Source of the DNA: Gammaproteobacteria bacterium
GTDB lineage: Bacteria > Pseudomonadota > Gammaproteobacteria > DSM-16500
Direction of reading: 5' to 3'
DNA: 52,758 bases
NCBI GenBank assembly: GCA_013287085.1
Contig: JABDEM010000008.1
Location: 1-52,758, forward strand
Positions 7,600-17,641 of the stretch are shown piece by piece. How positions within the stretch are numbered: position 1 is the first letter of the stretch; each line of letters opens with the position of its first letter. The notes beneath the pieces are model-generated. The model was not told the origin of the DNA and did not search any database. It saw only the letters and a program-made list of their open reading frames with translations. The translations under genes were made by a program, and so were the position numbers.

Positions 7600-10563
7600 A
7601 TGCAATCTAAAAATCCATTTGGTCCCGTTCCTCCCTCTACTAACCCATTTGATGCACCACCAGAAAGACGCATACCCCAGCCTATGGCTGGGGTGATGGT
7701 TCAACCTGCAGTGGCTGCCTCAGCAGTGGTAGTGCAGTCTTCTCCTGTTGCAGTAGAAATTGCTCCCCCAGTAATACTTCCTTCACCACCCAAAGCGCCT
7801 CGAGCATTGACATTTGAAGCGGCAGAACGGTTACTGAAAGATTATACCGATAGAGATCGCCACCAAAAAGTGCTTAATGCTTGTAATGAATTTATAAATC
7901 AAGCGGAAGAGGCCCGTTATTTTGGATTACGGGCCCAAGCTTATTGGGGTTTGAGAAAATCAGAATTAGCTATGCAAGATGTTGAAAGAGCGATTAATCA
8001 AGGCGGTCCCACAGCAGATTTATTAACCACCCGTGGGATTATCTATCGTGAGCATCTAAAAGATCATAATCTTGCACAAACCGATTTTACGAATGCTATA
8101 GGGCTGGGTGCGGGTGCATTTACCCTTCGGATGCGGGGACAATCTTATTTAGAATGTGGTCAAAAAATATTAGCAGTGGGTGACTATCGAGGAGCTGTGA
8201 TGCGTGATCCCGAAAATCCAGGCGCTCTTCTGGATGCGGGTAACGCTTTTTTAATAACGGGGATGCATGATGAAGCTATTCATTATTTAACACATGCCCT
8301 TGAGATAAGGCCCGGACATAGACAAACTGAAGCTCTTTTGAGAGAGGCTAACGAACAACAATTTGGTAAAACTAAAAGCAACGCACCGGCAGATAAAAGT
8401 GATGTCTCTACCGTAAAGAGATTGCTCGATGTCAGAAAAATGGCGGTTACAGATCTTGATGTTTATAACGGGAATATATTTTTAAAATCGATCATCGCCG
8501 GAGATCAAGAGTTAGTTACCTATTTATTAAGTAAAGGTGTTAATACAGATGCAGTCGATAGCAATAGAAATAATGCGGTACATCTTGCCGCATTAAATCA
8601 ACAAGATGCCTTGATACCTCAATTAGTGAAACGCATAGATTGTACAACTTCCAATAATCAAGGCGATAATCCACTTGAATTAGCAGTTAAAAATGGTTTC
8701 GTCAACACAACACGTGTCTTATTAGAAAGTGGGGTATCGCCACAACTTCCACAAAAAAATAAACATATTTTAACAATTGCTGCTGAAAGTGGACAAGTTG
8801 AAGTTTTAGCACTTTTAGTAGATATGCCATTTTTTGAAAGTGCGCTCCAAGTTGATCAAGGCATGGGGGGATTAATACATGCTTGTATTGCTGCAAGACA
8901 ACCAGAAACTTTGGAATATTTACTCGATCGTTTTCCACAAGCAGTAGAAGCAACCTATAACGGGGTTCCTCCTTTACATCAAGCGGTAGTTACCAATAAT
9001 TGGGCCTTAGTAGATGTTTTACTGGCTGCAAATGCCAGTTTAGAGGCTATAGATCCTCAGAAACAAACCGCCATGCAAATTGCCGCTAGCAAACATATGA
9101 CCCAAGTAATTGCTAGTTTAAAACAAGCTGCTGCGGATCGCGAATTTAAACAACAACATCAAAACAAATTATTAAATAATTTTATTGATAATATTATTGC
9201 AAGATTGCACCATGAAAATTGGCCACTAAAAGATAAAAATCTTGCAAAAATGCGCGATCTTTTAACGAATACTATTCGCAATCATTCTGCCTTCTTTTCT
9301 GCTTTACAAAACCAAAAATTAGATGTTGCTCTCACAACAGAACTATTGATGACAGATCTAATTGCAAGACGTAAGGATATCGTAACCGGCGCTAATAATA
9401 TGCGCAGTGAAGCAATAAAGTCTGCGATCCAAACAGGAATCATGCATTGGCAGGTTAAATTTGCGCCGCCAGTTGTTGAAAGTGCGGCGGAAGCGAAAGA
9501 AGAAAAAGAAGATAATGAAGCACTACTACAGAGACATATTTGGTTAAATAATCTTACTTCATTTTGTTCGCGATTTGAAACACAGTTTGATATTGCCTTT
9601 GGTAAATTTCGCGCGATGGCAGATGGAGAATTACGTTCCGTCCCAGATGAAGTAGACGCAGCAGTTGCAGTAGGGAAAGCAGCAGCGGCTTTTGCGCCTG
9701 GTGTCACTCTCCCTGGAACTCACATGAAGGTATCGGGATCAGTGATTGGAGTTGCGACGGGTGCCCTATTAGATATGGGTTTATACATACGAGAGAGATT
9801 CCGAAGAGCTGAAGCAGAGAATATGAGAAATTTATTCGAAGCCGTTCCTCCCTCCGAACGTACTGCCATTGTGCTTTATACAGCCAGAAGTTTAGCTGAA
9901 AAATACAAACCTCAACTCATCCACTTAATGACCGATGCAGAGGGAATCACAAGATTTGCCGACGCAGCGGTAGCTAGAGTAATTGACTATATTGTTTCTT
10001 CCAGTAAACATCAGTTGGCATCACGCCCTGGAATATTTAAAGAACTAGGTCGTTGGTTAACCGCCTGGGCTTTAGGACAAGAAATTCCGACTGAATTAGA
10101 AAGACAAAAAGGGTTATTTGATATTTTTGTTGATGGCATTCTCAAAATACAAACACGTGCTGATCTCGATAAAAAACGCCTACGTACCATTAGTCCACTG
10201 AGTGATGATTGGTGCGCCAAAGGCATATTTGAAAATACAGGCGTCATTACACCCGATGGAAAACGTTGGGCACATCCGGATGTTGAGATCGAACGTTATG
10301 GTTATTGTTTTGGAACGATGGCCGATGTTCAAAAACGAGGTTTGACCGATAAAGATAAAAAAGGTAATCCTTGGGGACCAGGAAGAGTGTGGGAAAAACG
10401 TCTAATTGAAGCAACTCCCGATATGGAAGCAACGTTACATGGCATCCCTCATGGAGTTCCGACTAGAGCGAGCGGAGTTCAAGCTAGCTTTTATTCTAAA
10501 CAAGGCAAAGCTATGGAAATAAATAACCCATCCAATAAACCAAAAGGTCCAGGGCAATCATAA
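7600..10563 (+). CDS. TPR-ankyrin protein with N-terminal NPF motifs, candidate effector
   Basis: 987 aa from the ATG at 7600, chosen because AAGGAT precedes it (an upstream TTG has none). The N-terminus is Pro/Ala-rich and holds two NPF tripeptides (residues 5-7 and 15-17), the ligand of eukaryotic EH domains. Residues about 66-255 form TPR-like helical repeats (for example GLRAQAYWGL, LLDAGNAFLITGMHDEAI). Residues about 285-510 are ankyrin repeats (LLSKGVNTDAVDSNRNNAVH, PLHQAVVTNNWALVDVLLAA). The remaining part is helical with a Gly/Ala-rich stretch near 705-735, and I recognise no enzyme domain in it. No signal peptide. It is followed after one base by the 2352-aa gene, so the two are coupled. 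An effector role is inferred from architecture. Confidence 0.85.
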   Translation: MQSKNPFGPVPPSTNPFDAPPERRIPQPMAGVMVQPAVAASAVVVQSSPVAVEIAPPVILPSPPKAPRALTFEAAERLLKDYTDRDRHQKVLNACNEFINQAEEARYFGLRAQAYWGLRKSELAMQDVERAINQGGPTADLLTTRGIIYREHLKDHNLAQTDFTNAIGLGAGAFTLRMRGQSYLECGQKILAVGDYRGAVMRDPENPGALLDAGNAFLITGMHDEAIHYLTHALEIRPGHRQTEALLREANEQQFGKTKSNAPADKSDVSTVKRLLDVRKMAVTDLDVYNGNIFLKSIIAGDQELVTYLLSKGVNTDAVDSNRNNAVHLAALNQQDALIPQLVKRIDCTTSNNQGDNPLELAVKNGFVNTTRVLLESGVSPQLPQKNKHILTIAAESGQVEVLALLVDMPFFESALQVDQGMGGLIHACIAARQPETLEYLLDRFPQAVEATYNGVPPLHQAVVTNNWALVDVLLAANASLEAIDPQKQTAMQIAASKHMTQVIASLKQAAADREFKQQHQNKLLNNFIDNIIARLHHENWPLKDKNLAKMRDLLTNTIRNHSAFFSALQNQKLDVALTTELLMTDLIARRKDIVTGANNMRSEAIKSAIQTGIMHWQVKFAPPVVESAAEAKEEKEDNEALLQRHIWLNNLTSFCSRFETQFDIAFGKFRAMADGELRSVPDEVDAAVAVGKAAAAFAPGVTLPGTHMKVSGSVIGVATGALLDMGLYIRERFRRAEAENMRNLFEAVPPSERTAIVLYTARSLAEKYKPQLIHLMTDAEGITRFADAAVARVIDYIVSSSKHQLASRPGIFKELGRWLTAWALGQEIPTELERQKGLFDIFVDGILKIQTRADLDKKRLRTISPLSDDWCAKGIFENTGVITPDGKRWAHPDVEIERYGYCFGTMADVQKRGLTDKDKKGNPWGPGRVWEKRLIEATPDMEATLHGIPHGVPTRASGVQASFYSKQGKAMEINNPSNKPKGPGQS

Positions 10564-10564
10564 A

Positions 10565-13500
10565 ATGTTTAGTCATCAAAAATTATTAGAAACCTATGTA
10601 AAAAAACTTTCACGTCTATCGCCTCTTGAAATTGAAGCTATAACAAAACTTAAGCAATTTAATGTTGCAATAACACAAAATAATTCCGCTTTTGCGTATG
10701 ATTGTCTTACCTTGTTATTAAATCCAGGGGCGAACAACGACTATAGTTCTGAACTCATGTTTGTTATTTATTTGCATTTTGTGTCTCTAATAAATCTTTT
10801 ATTAGAACAAGGAAAAACACCAATTGCAGTTGAATTGTATGATCAATTAATATTAGAAAAAAAATCAAAACCTTCTATTTGGATGTCTCGATTCAACAAA
10901 CTTCCTGCCGAAGAACGTGTAATTTTTTATAGGTTATTAGCTGACGTATTACATAAACAGGGAGATTATACAAAAAGCGTTAAAATGTATAGAGAAGCGC
11001 TTTTTTTCCCCGATGAGATACGGCAAAATGCGCAACGAAATTTAGCCATATCTCAGGCACTCGATTTTAGCACAGCATTCCTAGAACAATGTTTAACCGA
11101 TATAGAAAGAAATTACACTGCCGAACAATATGTTCAATGGACGGAAAAGATTTTCGAAAATGCGGCTCTCGACTATCAAAAAATAGGGCAAATGAGCCAT
11201 TATATTAATGTTTTTCAAGAAATTTGTCCTTTAGCAGAATACTGGCTAGCCCGAGGTATGAAAAAACCAGTACGTGATTTACTGAAAATAATTGATAAAA
11301 CCGAAACCCGATTAAAGTATACCGATAAAGATAGTATACAGCAGCAAGGCTTTCTCGACCGCAATGAAAAATATAATGGTCAAACGAGTTATATGAGTCT
11401 CAGTATTAGATTAGGGGAAGAGGAGAAAGAAGAAAAAGTTCCTGAACCAGATTCTCCGCATCCCTACCCAGAACAAGTCGATTATCGCGCTTTTTTGAAA
11501 GAAGCGAAACAAAAACTTGTTATTGCTGCGCAGCATAGACAAGATGTATTTCTGGAAGAACAAAAAATCCAAAGTGGAGTCATTCGATTTTGCATTCGAA
11601 ATGCCATTCAAGAAGTAGAACGATTATTAAATAAACCTCCTTGTGCATTTGCAGTAATTGCGACAGGTTCAGTTGCCAGGGAAACCTTATCTACTGGGTC
11701 TGATATAGACCTTGCATTTTTAGTTGCTAACACAAATCCCACCCATGAGAAATATTTCATAACATTTATGAATATTCTCAATATGAAATTAATGTGTATT
11801 GGTACGGATAGTCTAGATATCGATAAAGGAGATATCGCAGGTGTATCTTTTAGTAATCCAACCCATATTGGCACACCGGAAGGTTTATTCCAACTTCATA
11901 ATCCGGAATTTGTCACCCGAGCTAAGCGCGATTTGCCTCACCCAGTGAATTATACTTTAACTTATGGTTATTTAAGACCGCTATTATTGCATAGTACTGC
12001 GGATCCTGCTTTTCCCGAAGAAACGGGCACTAAATTATTTGAAAGATTTGTCAGAAAAATGACAGATACAATAACTTCAGAACCCGTCGAAGAAGATAAA
12101 GCTCATCCTGCATTATTGACGCAAGGTCAAGCTGTCGCTCTAAAATATTATGAATCTCATCATCAACAATTAAATGACACAAAAAAGCTATCATTAGTAG
12201 ACCTAGAGATTAATTTCAAAAATCGTTACTTAGCTCCCTTAGTTTTTTGGATTACTAATTTAACCTTATATTATGGGCTTACTGAAAAAGTAATTCTTGA
12301 AGGAGATATTGGTGGAAAAACACCGGATGTTTTGGTCGCATCACTTCTTACCATGCTGGAAGGTTTAAAAAATCACGTGGCAGATGATTTTTATGTTCAA
12401 TTAGAGTGGTCGATACGCCAATTACAAATTATGCAAATACAATTCCAAAATGCTTGGCATAAACATTATGACCAACATCAATTATCCAGTGTAACTATGA
12501 TTTATAACTCTCGCCATCCTGGCTCTTGGAATTCGCATCCAGAATTAAAAGTTAATCCTAAACAACAGCAAGTATTGGATTTAGTGGATCATCTATTAGT
12601 AACACCTGGCTATACCTTTGTAACTCATCACACTTTAGAATTACGAAAACATCCATTAGATCCCTCTTTATTTATTCTAGAATCAGAGTTTAATCATAGT
12701 CCTTCTCCCGAAACCTTTAACAAATTAATCTCACTGATTTATCATCGATATCAAATTAAAGCTTATTCACTAGATACACTCCATGAAAAACTTTTAGAAT
12801 TATATTTAAGACTGCCGACAAAAGAATTAAGAGTTCAGTTTTTCGAACAAAACAGAGTAGTGATTAACGAATATCAATTTTCGACTCAACATCTAGATTG
12901 GGCAGAAAGAATGTTACAAAGCGATGGTCCTTCGCCAGTTAAAAGGAAAAAATTGCAAGAATGGGAAGAAATCCTTGCAGGTTCATTTGAAGAAGGCCCT
13001 ATTACTCTTGTTCCGGTAGAAGAGTTTAAAGAAAGTGCCAACCTAAAGGCTAAAGGAAATAATTACCCTCAAGTTAGCTTAATATGGAGAAATACCGATA
13101 ATACTATTGAGTGTAAAGAATTACCTCCACAAGAACTTCACAAAATAATTGATCCTGCGGGTGTTTTATTACATGCACGAGATAAAGATAATGACGATAA
13201 AGCTAATAGATTTCGCCGGGTATTCAGACTTTTAGATTCTTCAAATAAAACGTTTGCTTTTGGCAAAACTTATCCAGAAATGGCTGCTAATCAAATTGCC
13301 GGCGATTTTTTATCGTGGGCTATAGCGGGATATGGATCCTTAAGCAAACTGGGTATATTGCGTATAAAGATCTCTGTGAAAGGAAAGAGAGACAAAATAA
13401 TTGATACGCCCATCTTATTAACTCACCCTGCGACCTATACGCTTAAAGATCTCGCTGATAATGAACAATCAAAAAAACCTAATGCTTTAACCCTCACACA

Positions 13501-16500
13501 ATGTGATCAAAATTTAGATAGAGATGATTTTAGTTTATTTGCTTTAACAGGGTTTTTAACCAATCCGGAAGATGAGCAACCCAAAAATATCGGGGTAGAC
13601 AAAGTTAAAAAACCTGCGAGAGTTCAGGAAAAATCAACAGAATCTTTGCGTTTGACGCGTTTTGATGGCGATCATTTATTTGTTGATGACGTGAACCAAA
13701 GTCAAGCTGGATGGTTTGAACCCAAAGTTGCAAACGTAAAAAGCGCAGCGTGGCTATTAGATTCAATGAGATTACCGATAACGCGTACCGCAGTTTTAAG
13801 ATTTTTGAGCTTAGACATGAGTGCTATCTTGATTCAGTTATTAGCTGAATTAAACAATTACAATGAAACTGTTTATTTTGATAGAACGGGGTTTTTTAAA
13901 GCAAACGATATTACTGATTGGAAAGATACGAAAAATTGTTTTCTGCCAGGACTTGTCACCCCAAGCTTCATACAGTGGATATATTTCCGGGGTATTTTTA
14001 TTCAAAGTCATTTACGCCAAAAAAAATCATCCAACACACTACCTACATTAGTCCAGCTCCAATATCAATTTTTAGCAAAGTCGGCACAATTCTACCAACA
14101 AGCGTGGGATGATCCTTTAGCTACTAATCCACAAGAGCGCTTTAATCGCTTGCCCACCAATTATAAACCCGTAGCCCATGCAAAACCAAATAATTATCGT
14201 TCATCCCACAGCACTCAAACCTACTTAATTCATATGAGAGATAATTGGTCTCAATGGATTACTGTCAAGGGATTTAATCAATTGCTGCAGTATCTTAACC
14301 AAATTATCACTGCTCACCGTGAGTTAGAATCTTCAATAGAGGATACTAATAATCATTTATTATTTTTAAAAATGTTATTAGATCAACTTAGACCGATTCC
14401 CAATGACGCAAAAGTCAATTTATTAACTGAACTGTCAAAAATACAACCTGAAAAAAAGAAAAAATTAATCACCAAACTTGATCTACGTCCTTATGCTGCT
14501 TTTACTACTGATGGTGCCTTTAGACAAATTATTTTTGATTATCCACAATTACGAGAATTAGATACAAGTCACTGTACTAAGCTGACTATGAATATGTTTA
14601 ATAAACTGCACGCACATACTAAACTTAAAGTTTGGCGTGCTTCAGGTTATCAACATAATGTCACTAGTCATTTTGTTTTTCCACAATTAGAAACTCTTCA
14701 ATTAGATAATTGTCCTAATTTAGAAACTCTAGAAATTGAAGCTCCATTATTAACTGCGCTAAGTTTACGTTTTTGTCCTAAACTTTCCTCTTTATCAACC
14801 GTAAATAAGTTTAGTCAAAATTTAACGAAATTAACTATTACAAAAAATACAGGCATAAAAATTTTACAAGGTAATTGGCCAAATTTGAAAGAATTGATTA
14901 TAGAAGAAGGCGCGCTTAGCCACATTTCGATCCATGCTCCGAATTTACAAAAATTATCGGTCCAAGGATGTAAAGAGTTAGTCTTTATCAAAACAGGTAG
15001 CAAAGATTTAAATGAAGTAAATTTTAGAGGCTGTCACAAACTGGCCCCGAGTGGTGTTGCCGGACATATAATGAGTACCGAACACACTAAATTACTCAAA
15101 ACTTTTATTTTCCCTAGTTATAATAAAGCTGGATGGGAAACGCTAGTTGAATACCATAAAGCTTTTCCTACCTTACAATGGATCTGGTGGGGACTAGATT
15201 GGGGACAATGGAATACAATTGAAAATTTTCTTAGCGCACTCGTTAAGCGCTTTGGGGAAAACTGCCTTAAAAAACCAGAAATTCAAGAATTATTTAATAA
15301 ATATATACTTCGTTTTCACCAAGTAAAAAAATACCGCGCTGCATTTGCGCAAGCCTTTTCACATGCAGCTAGCTTTTTTAGCAACCCAAATGAACAAATA
15401 AGAACTTTGGCAGTCAGAGCTTTTGGTCATAGCTTTCCTTTTTTAAGTGGTATTGAACGTAACGAAGTTCTGGGCTTATTACGTAAACAGCTACAAACGG
15501 GGGAACCAAGTTTTTCTGTTTGTCGTGAAACTATAGAGTGGCTTGGACGTTTGGGTCCGTGGTTAAACAGTGTTGATCGTATCGGTGTATTGCGTTTACT
15601 AATGGACATCTTTAATAAAGACATAAGGATGGCTCTTTGGCCAAGCATTATTAAAAGTATTCAATATTATACTCCTTGGCTTAATGATGAGACTCGAAAT
15701 TTTATATTAGAAAAATTATTAAATAAATTAGAAGGCGACACTAAAGAATCTTATTTAGCTGCTATGAGTTTAAGAACCTGTAGTAAATGGCTAACCGTGG
15801 AACAATGTAAACTCGTCATACAAAGACTTTTAGTTGCTTTAGATAAAGCAGATAACGATATAGAGACGCAATGTGATCTTATTGTTTGTCTAAGTTATTA
15901 TGTTGCTTGGGTTGATAAAGAACAATCCGAAAAAATTAATCTTGTTGCTCTTAAATTATGGACAAGTAACGATCCTAAAATTAGACGATCCATCAATGAA
16001 AGCATGGCTCGCATGAGTACCAAAACAGCTACGCGCGAATGCTTACAGCAAATTAAAAACCTAGTCCATCATGCGGGTGAGAGTTCGTCTGAAGCTATAC
16101 TACTGGTTGCCGTAAAACTAAGTTATTGCGGAGCGTGGCTAAATCCAAGTCAAACGCATCAACTAGCAAAAGAGTTACGAAATCATTTGCAAGCTGCTGA
16201 TAATTCTCCTTCTGAACTGCTTATTATTATAGACAGTTTAATTCGACTGCTACCTATATTGAATGCGACCGATAGGCAAAAAGTAGTAAAAGATATTATT
16301 AACAAAGCTTTTTATTCAAAGTCAGCATTATTAATTAAACACTCTTTTGCAGCAGTAGGTATATGGTTTACAAACGAAGAACGCAAAAAAATCATTTTAA
16401 TTATTGCAGAACATTTAAACCAAAATATTGAATTAGGAAGAGATGCCTATAGTCAAATTAGAACGATTCAAGTTCTTGGGGAAATTGCTAGGTTAATTAA

Positions 16501-17623
16501 TCCAAAAATGTGTGAAGAAATACTGATTAAATTAACTAAAATATTAGAAGCAAGTCACGCAAGTGAATTAAACAAACAACTGATTTTAATTTTATGTCAA
16601 GCTTTCGGCGAAATTCATCAAAATTATGGATTAGGCGTATTTGACGAGTTTGCTGATCATTTCAGCCAACAGCCTGATTTAGAAATGAAAAGTGAAGCAG
16701 CTAAATCTGCATCAACGGGCAGCCCTTCTTTTCAATCTAAGAGCAATTCTACAACCGCATTAATGACTACCGTCGTTCTTGCTTCAAGCTCGAGCTCTGC
16801 TTCATCTTTGGAAGCTAAATCTTCAACAACCTCCTTTACATCGGATCAGATTGTTAAACTTATAACGTTTTGGGTGAACTCTTCAATTGCAGTATCACCT
16901 CAAGCGATACAACTAAAAGCAGAAGCTTTAAAGTTTGGCTTAGACTGTCATAATGTATTAGGCGATGGAAATTGTTTCTTTAGCGCTGTTGCACATCAGC
17001 TAGAAAGTAAAGGTATTCTAAAATACCCTCATGATACATTACGTGCATTAACTACTATGCATGTTATAGATAATATTAATCTGTATATGCCTTATTATGA
17101 TAAAACCGCACATGATTTAGTTCTTGATGTCGCACAACCGGGACAATGGGCAGACCATATTTTTATTTTGGCATTATCTCGAACGTTGAACATAACTATT
17201 GCCATTATAAAAAGCGATGGCAACCCACCCGAAATCTTCCGTCGCGAAAACCCAGCTGCTGTTGTAGTGATTGGCTACGAAAAAGGTGTTCATTATCAAT
17301 CCTTGATTGATAGCAAAGACAAAAGTTCCGCTACAAAAGACATTCATCAATATATTGCTAGCGCTGTGACCGATAGATGGGGAGACGGCCAACCTTTTGT
17401 TCCTCTACGCGTAAGATCCCCTCGCGCGGGAGCGGCAGCAAGCCCTAGAAGCCCCAGAAGCCCAAGAGTAGAGAGCCCGAGAGCTTTAACCGCACTCGAC
17501 CGCGGCACTGCATTTTTTGCTGGTGATCGTGTCAGTTCTTCTGTAGTCACACGAAGTCTCCCAACAAGATTGCGCAGCATCTTGGAGGGTATAGAAAAGC
17601 CTCCTAAGAGAACCTATAAATAA
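10565..17623 (+). CDS. Giant multidomain protein: nucleotidyltransferase, LRR, HEAT repeats, OTU protease
   Basis: 2352 aa. In order: helical TPR-like repeats (1-220); a GlnD/DUF294-type nucleotidyltransferase core with G368-S369-VARE and the metal pair Asp380/Asp382 (SDIDLAFLV); a region (about 830-1090) that may be kinase-like (Lys901 in FGKTYPEMA, NPEDEQPKN with Asp1003 and Asn1008, then RFDGDHLF with Asp1034/Asp1036); leucine-rich repeats (about 1320-1500); HEAT/ARM-like helical repeats (about 1590-2030); and an OTU cysteine protease (about 2110-2260) with GDGNCFF (Asp2134, Cys2137) and GVHYQSL (His2243). The tail repeats S-P-R. OTU proteases cleave ubiquitin chains, so host ubiquitin is the likely target. 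The start is 1 bp after the preceding stop with no clear ribosome-binding site, implying coupled translation. Confidence 0.88.
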   Translation: MFSHQKLLETYVKKLSRLSPLEIEAITKLKQFNVAITQNNSAFAYDCLTLLLNPGANNDYSSELMFVIYLHFVSLINLLLEQGKTPIAVELYDQLILEKKSKPSIWMSRFNKLPAEERVIFYRLLADVLHKQGDYTKSVKMYREALFFPDEIRQNAQRNLAISQALDFSTAFLEQCLTDIERNYTAEQYVQWTEKIFENAALDYQKIGQMSHYINVFQEICPLAEYWLARGMKKPVRDLLKIIDKTETRLKYTDKDSIQQQGFLDRNEKYNGQTSYMSLSIRLGEEEKEEKVPEPDSPHPYPEQVDYRAFLKEAKQKLVIAAQHRQDVFLEEQKIQSGVIRFCIRNAIQEVERLLNKPPCAFAVIATGSVARETLSTGSDIDLAFLVANTNPTHEKYFITFMNILNMKLMCIGTDSLDIDKGDIAGVSFSNPTHIGTPEGLFQLHNPEFVTRAKRDLPHPVNYTLTYGYLRPLLLHSTADPAFPEETGTKLFERFVRKMTDTITSEPVEEDKAHPALLTQGQAVALKYYESHHQQLNDTKKLSLVDLEINFKNRYLAPLVFWITNLTLYYGLTEKVILEGDIGGKTPDVLVASLLTMLEGLKNHVADDFYVQLEWSIRQLQIMQIQFQNAWHKHYDQHQLSSVTMIYNSRHPGSWNSHPELKVNPKQQQVLDLVDHLLVTPGYTFVTHHTLELRKHPLDPSLFILESEFNHSPSPETFNKLISLIYHRYQIKAYSLDTLHEKLLELYLRLPTKELRVQFFEQNRVVINEYQFSTQHLDWAERMLQSDGPSPVKRKKLQEWEEILAGSFEEGPITLVPVEEFKESANLKAKGNNYPQVSLIWRNTDNTIECKELPPQELHKIIDPAGVLLHARDKDNDDKANRFRRVFRLLDSSNKTFAFGKTYPEMAANQIAGDFLSWAIAGYGSLSKLGILRIKISVKGKRDKIIDTPILLTHPATYTLKDLADNEQSKKPNALTLTQCDQNLDRDDFSLFALTGFLTNPEDEQPKNIGVDKVKKPARVQEKSTESLRLTRFDGDHLFVDDVNQSQAGWFEPKVANVKSAAWLLDSMRLPITRTAVLRFLSLDMSAILIQLLAELNNYNETVYFDRTGFFKANDITDWKDTKNCFLPGLVTPSFIQWIYFRGIFIQSHLRQKKSSNTLPTLVQLQYQFLAKSAQFYQQAWDDPLATNPQERFNRLPTNYKPVAHAKPNNYRSSHSTQTYLIHMRDNWSQWITVKGFNQLLQYLNQIITAHRELESSIEDTNNHLLFLKMLLDQLRPIPNDAKVNLLTELSKIQPEKKKKLITKLDLRPYAAFTTDGAFRQIIFDYPQLRELDTSHCTKLTMNMFNKLHAHTKLKVWRASGYQHNVTSHFVFPQLETLQLDNCPNLETLEIEAPLLTALSLRFCPKLSSLSTVNKFSQNLTKLTITKNTGIKILQGNWPNLKELIIEEGALSHISIHAPNLQKLSVQGCKELVFIKTGSKDLNEVNFRGCHKLAPSGVAGHIMSTEHTKLLKTFIFPSYNKAGWETLVEYHKAFPTLQWIWWGLDWGQWNTIENFLSALVKRFGENCLKKPEIQELFNKYILRFHQVKKYRAAFAQAFSHAASFFSNPNEQIRTLAVRAFGHSFPFLSGIERNEVLGLLRKQLQTGEPSFSVCRETIEWLGRLGPWLNSVDRIGVLRLLMDIFNKDIRMALWPSIIKSIQYYTPWLNDETRNFILEKLLNKLEGDTKESYLAAMSLRTCSKWLTVEQCKLVIQRLLVALDKADNDIETQCDLIVCLSYYVAWVDKEQSEKINLVALKLWTSNDPKIRRSINESMARMSTKTATRECLQQIKNLVHHAGESSSEAILLVAVKLSYCGAWLNPSQTHQLAKELRNHLQAADNSPSELLIIIDSLIRLLPILNATDRQKVVKDIINKAFYSKSALLIKHSFAAVGIWFTNEERKKIILIIAEHLNQNIELGRDAYSQIRTIQVLGEIARLINPKMCEEILIKLTKILEASHASELNKQLILILCQAFGEIHQNYGLGVFDEFADHFSQQPDLEMKSEAAKSASTGSPSFQSKSNSTTALMTTVVLASSSSSASSLEAKSSTTSFTSDQIVKLITFWVNSSIAVSPQAIQLKAEALKFGLDCHNVLGDGNCFFSAVAHQLESKGILKYPHDTLRALTTMHVIDNINLYMPYYDKTAHDLVLDVAQPGQWADHIFILALSRTLNITIAIIKSDGNPPEIFRRENPAAVVVIGYEKGVHYQSLIDSKDKSSATKDIHQYIASAVTDRWGDGQPFVPLRVRSPRAGAAASPRSPRSPRVESPRALTALDRGTAFFAGDRVSSSVVTRSLPTRLRSILEGIEKPPKRTYK

Positions 17624-17641
17624 TTACGCGGCAACCAGAAA

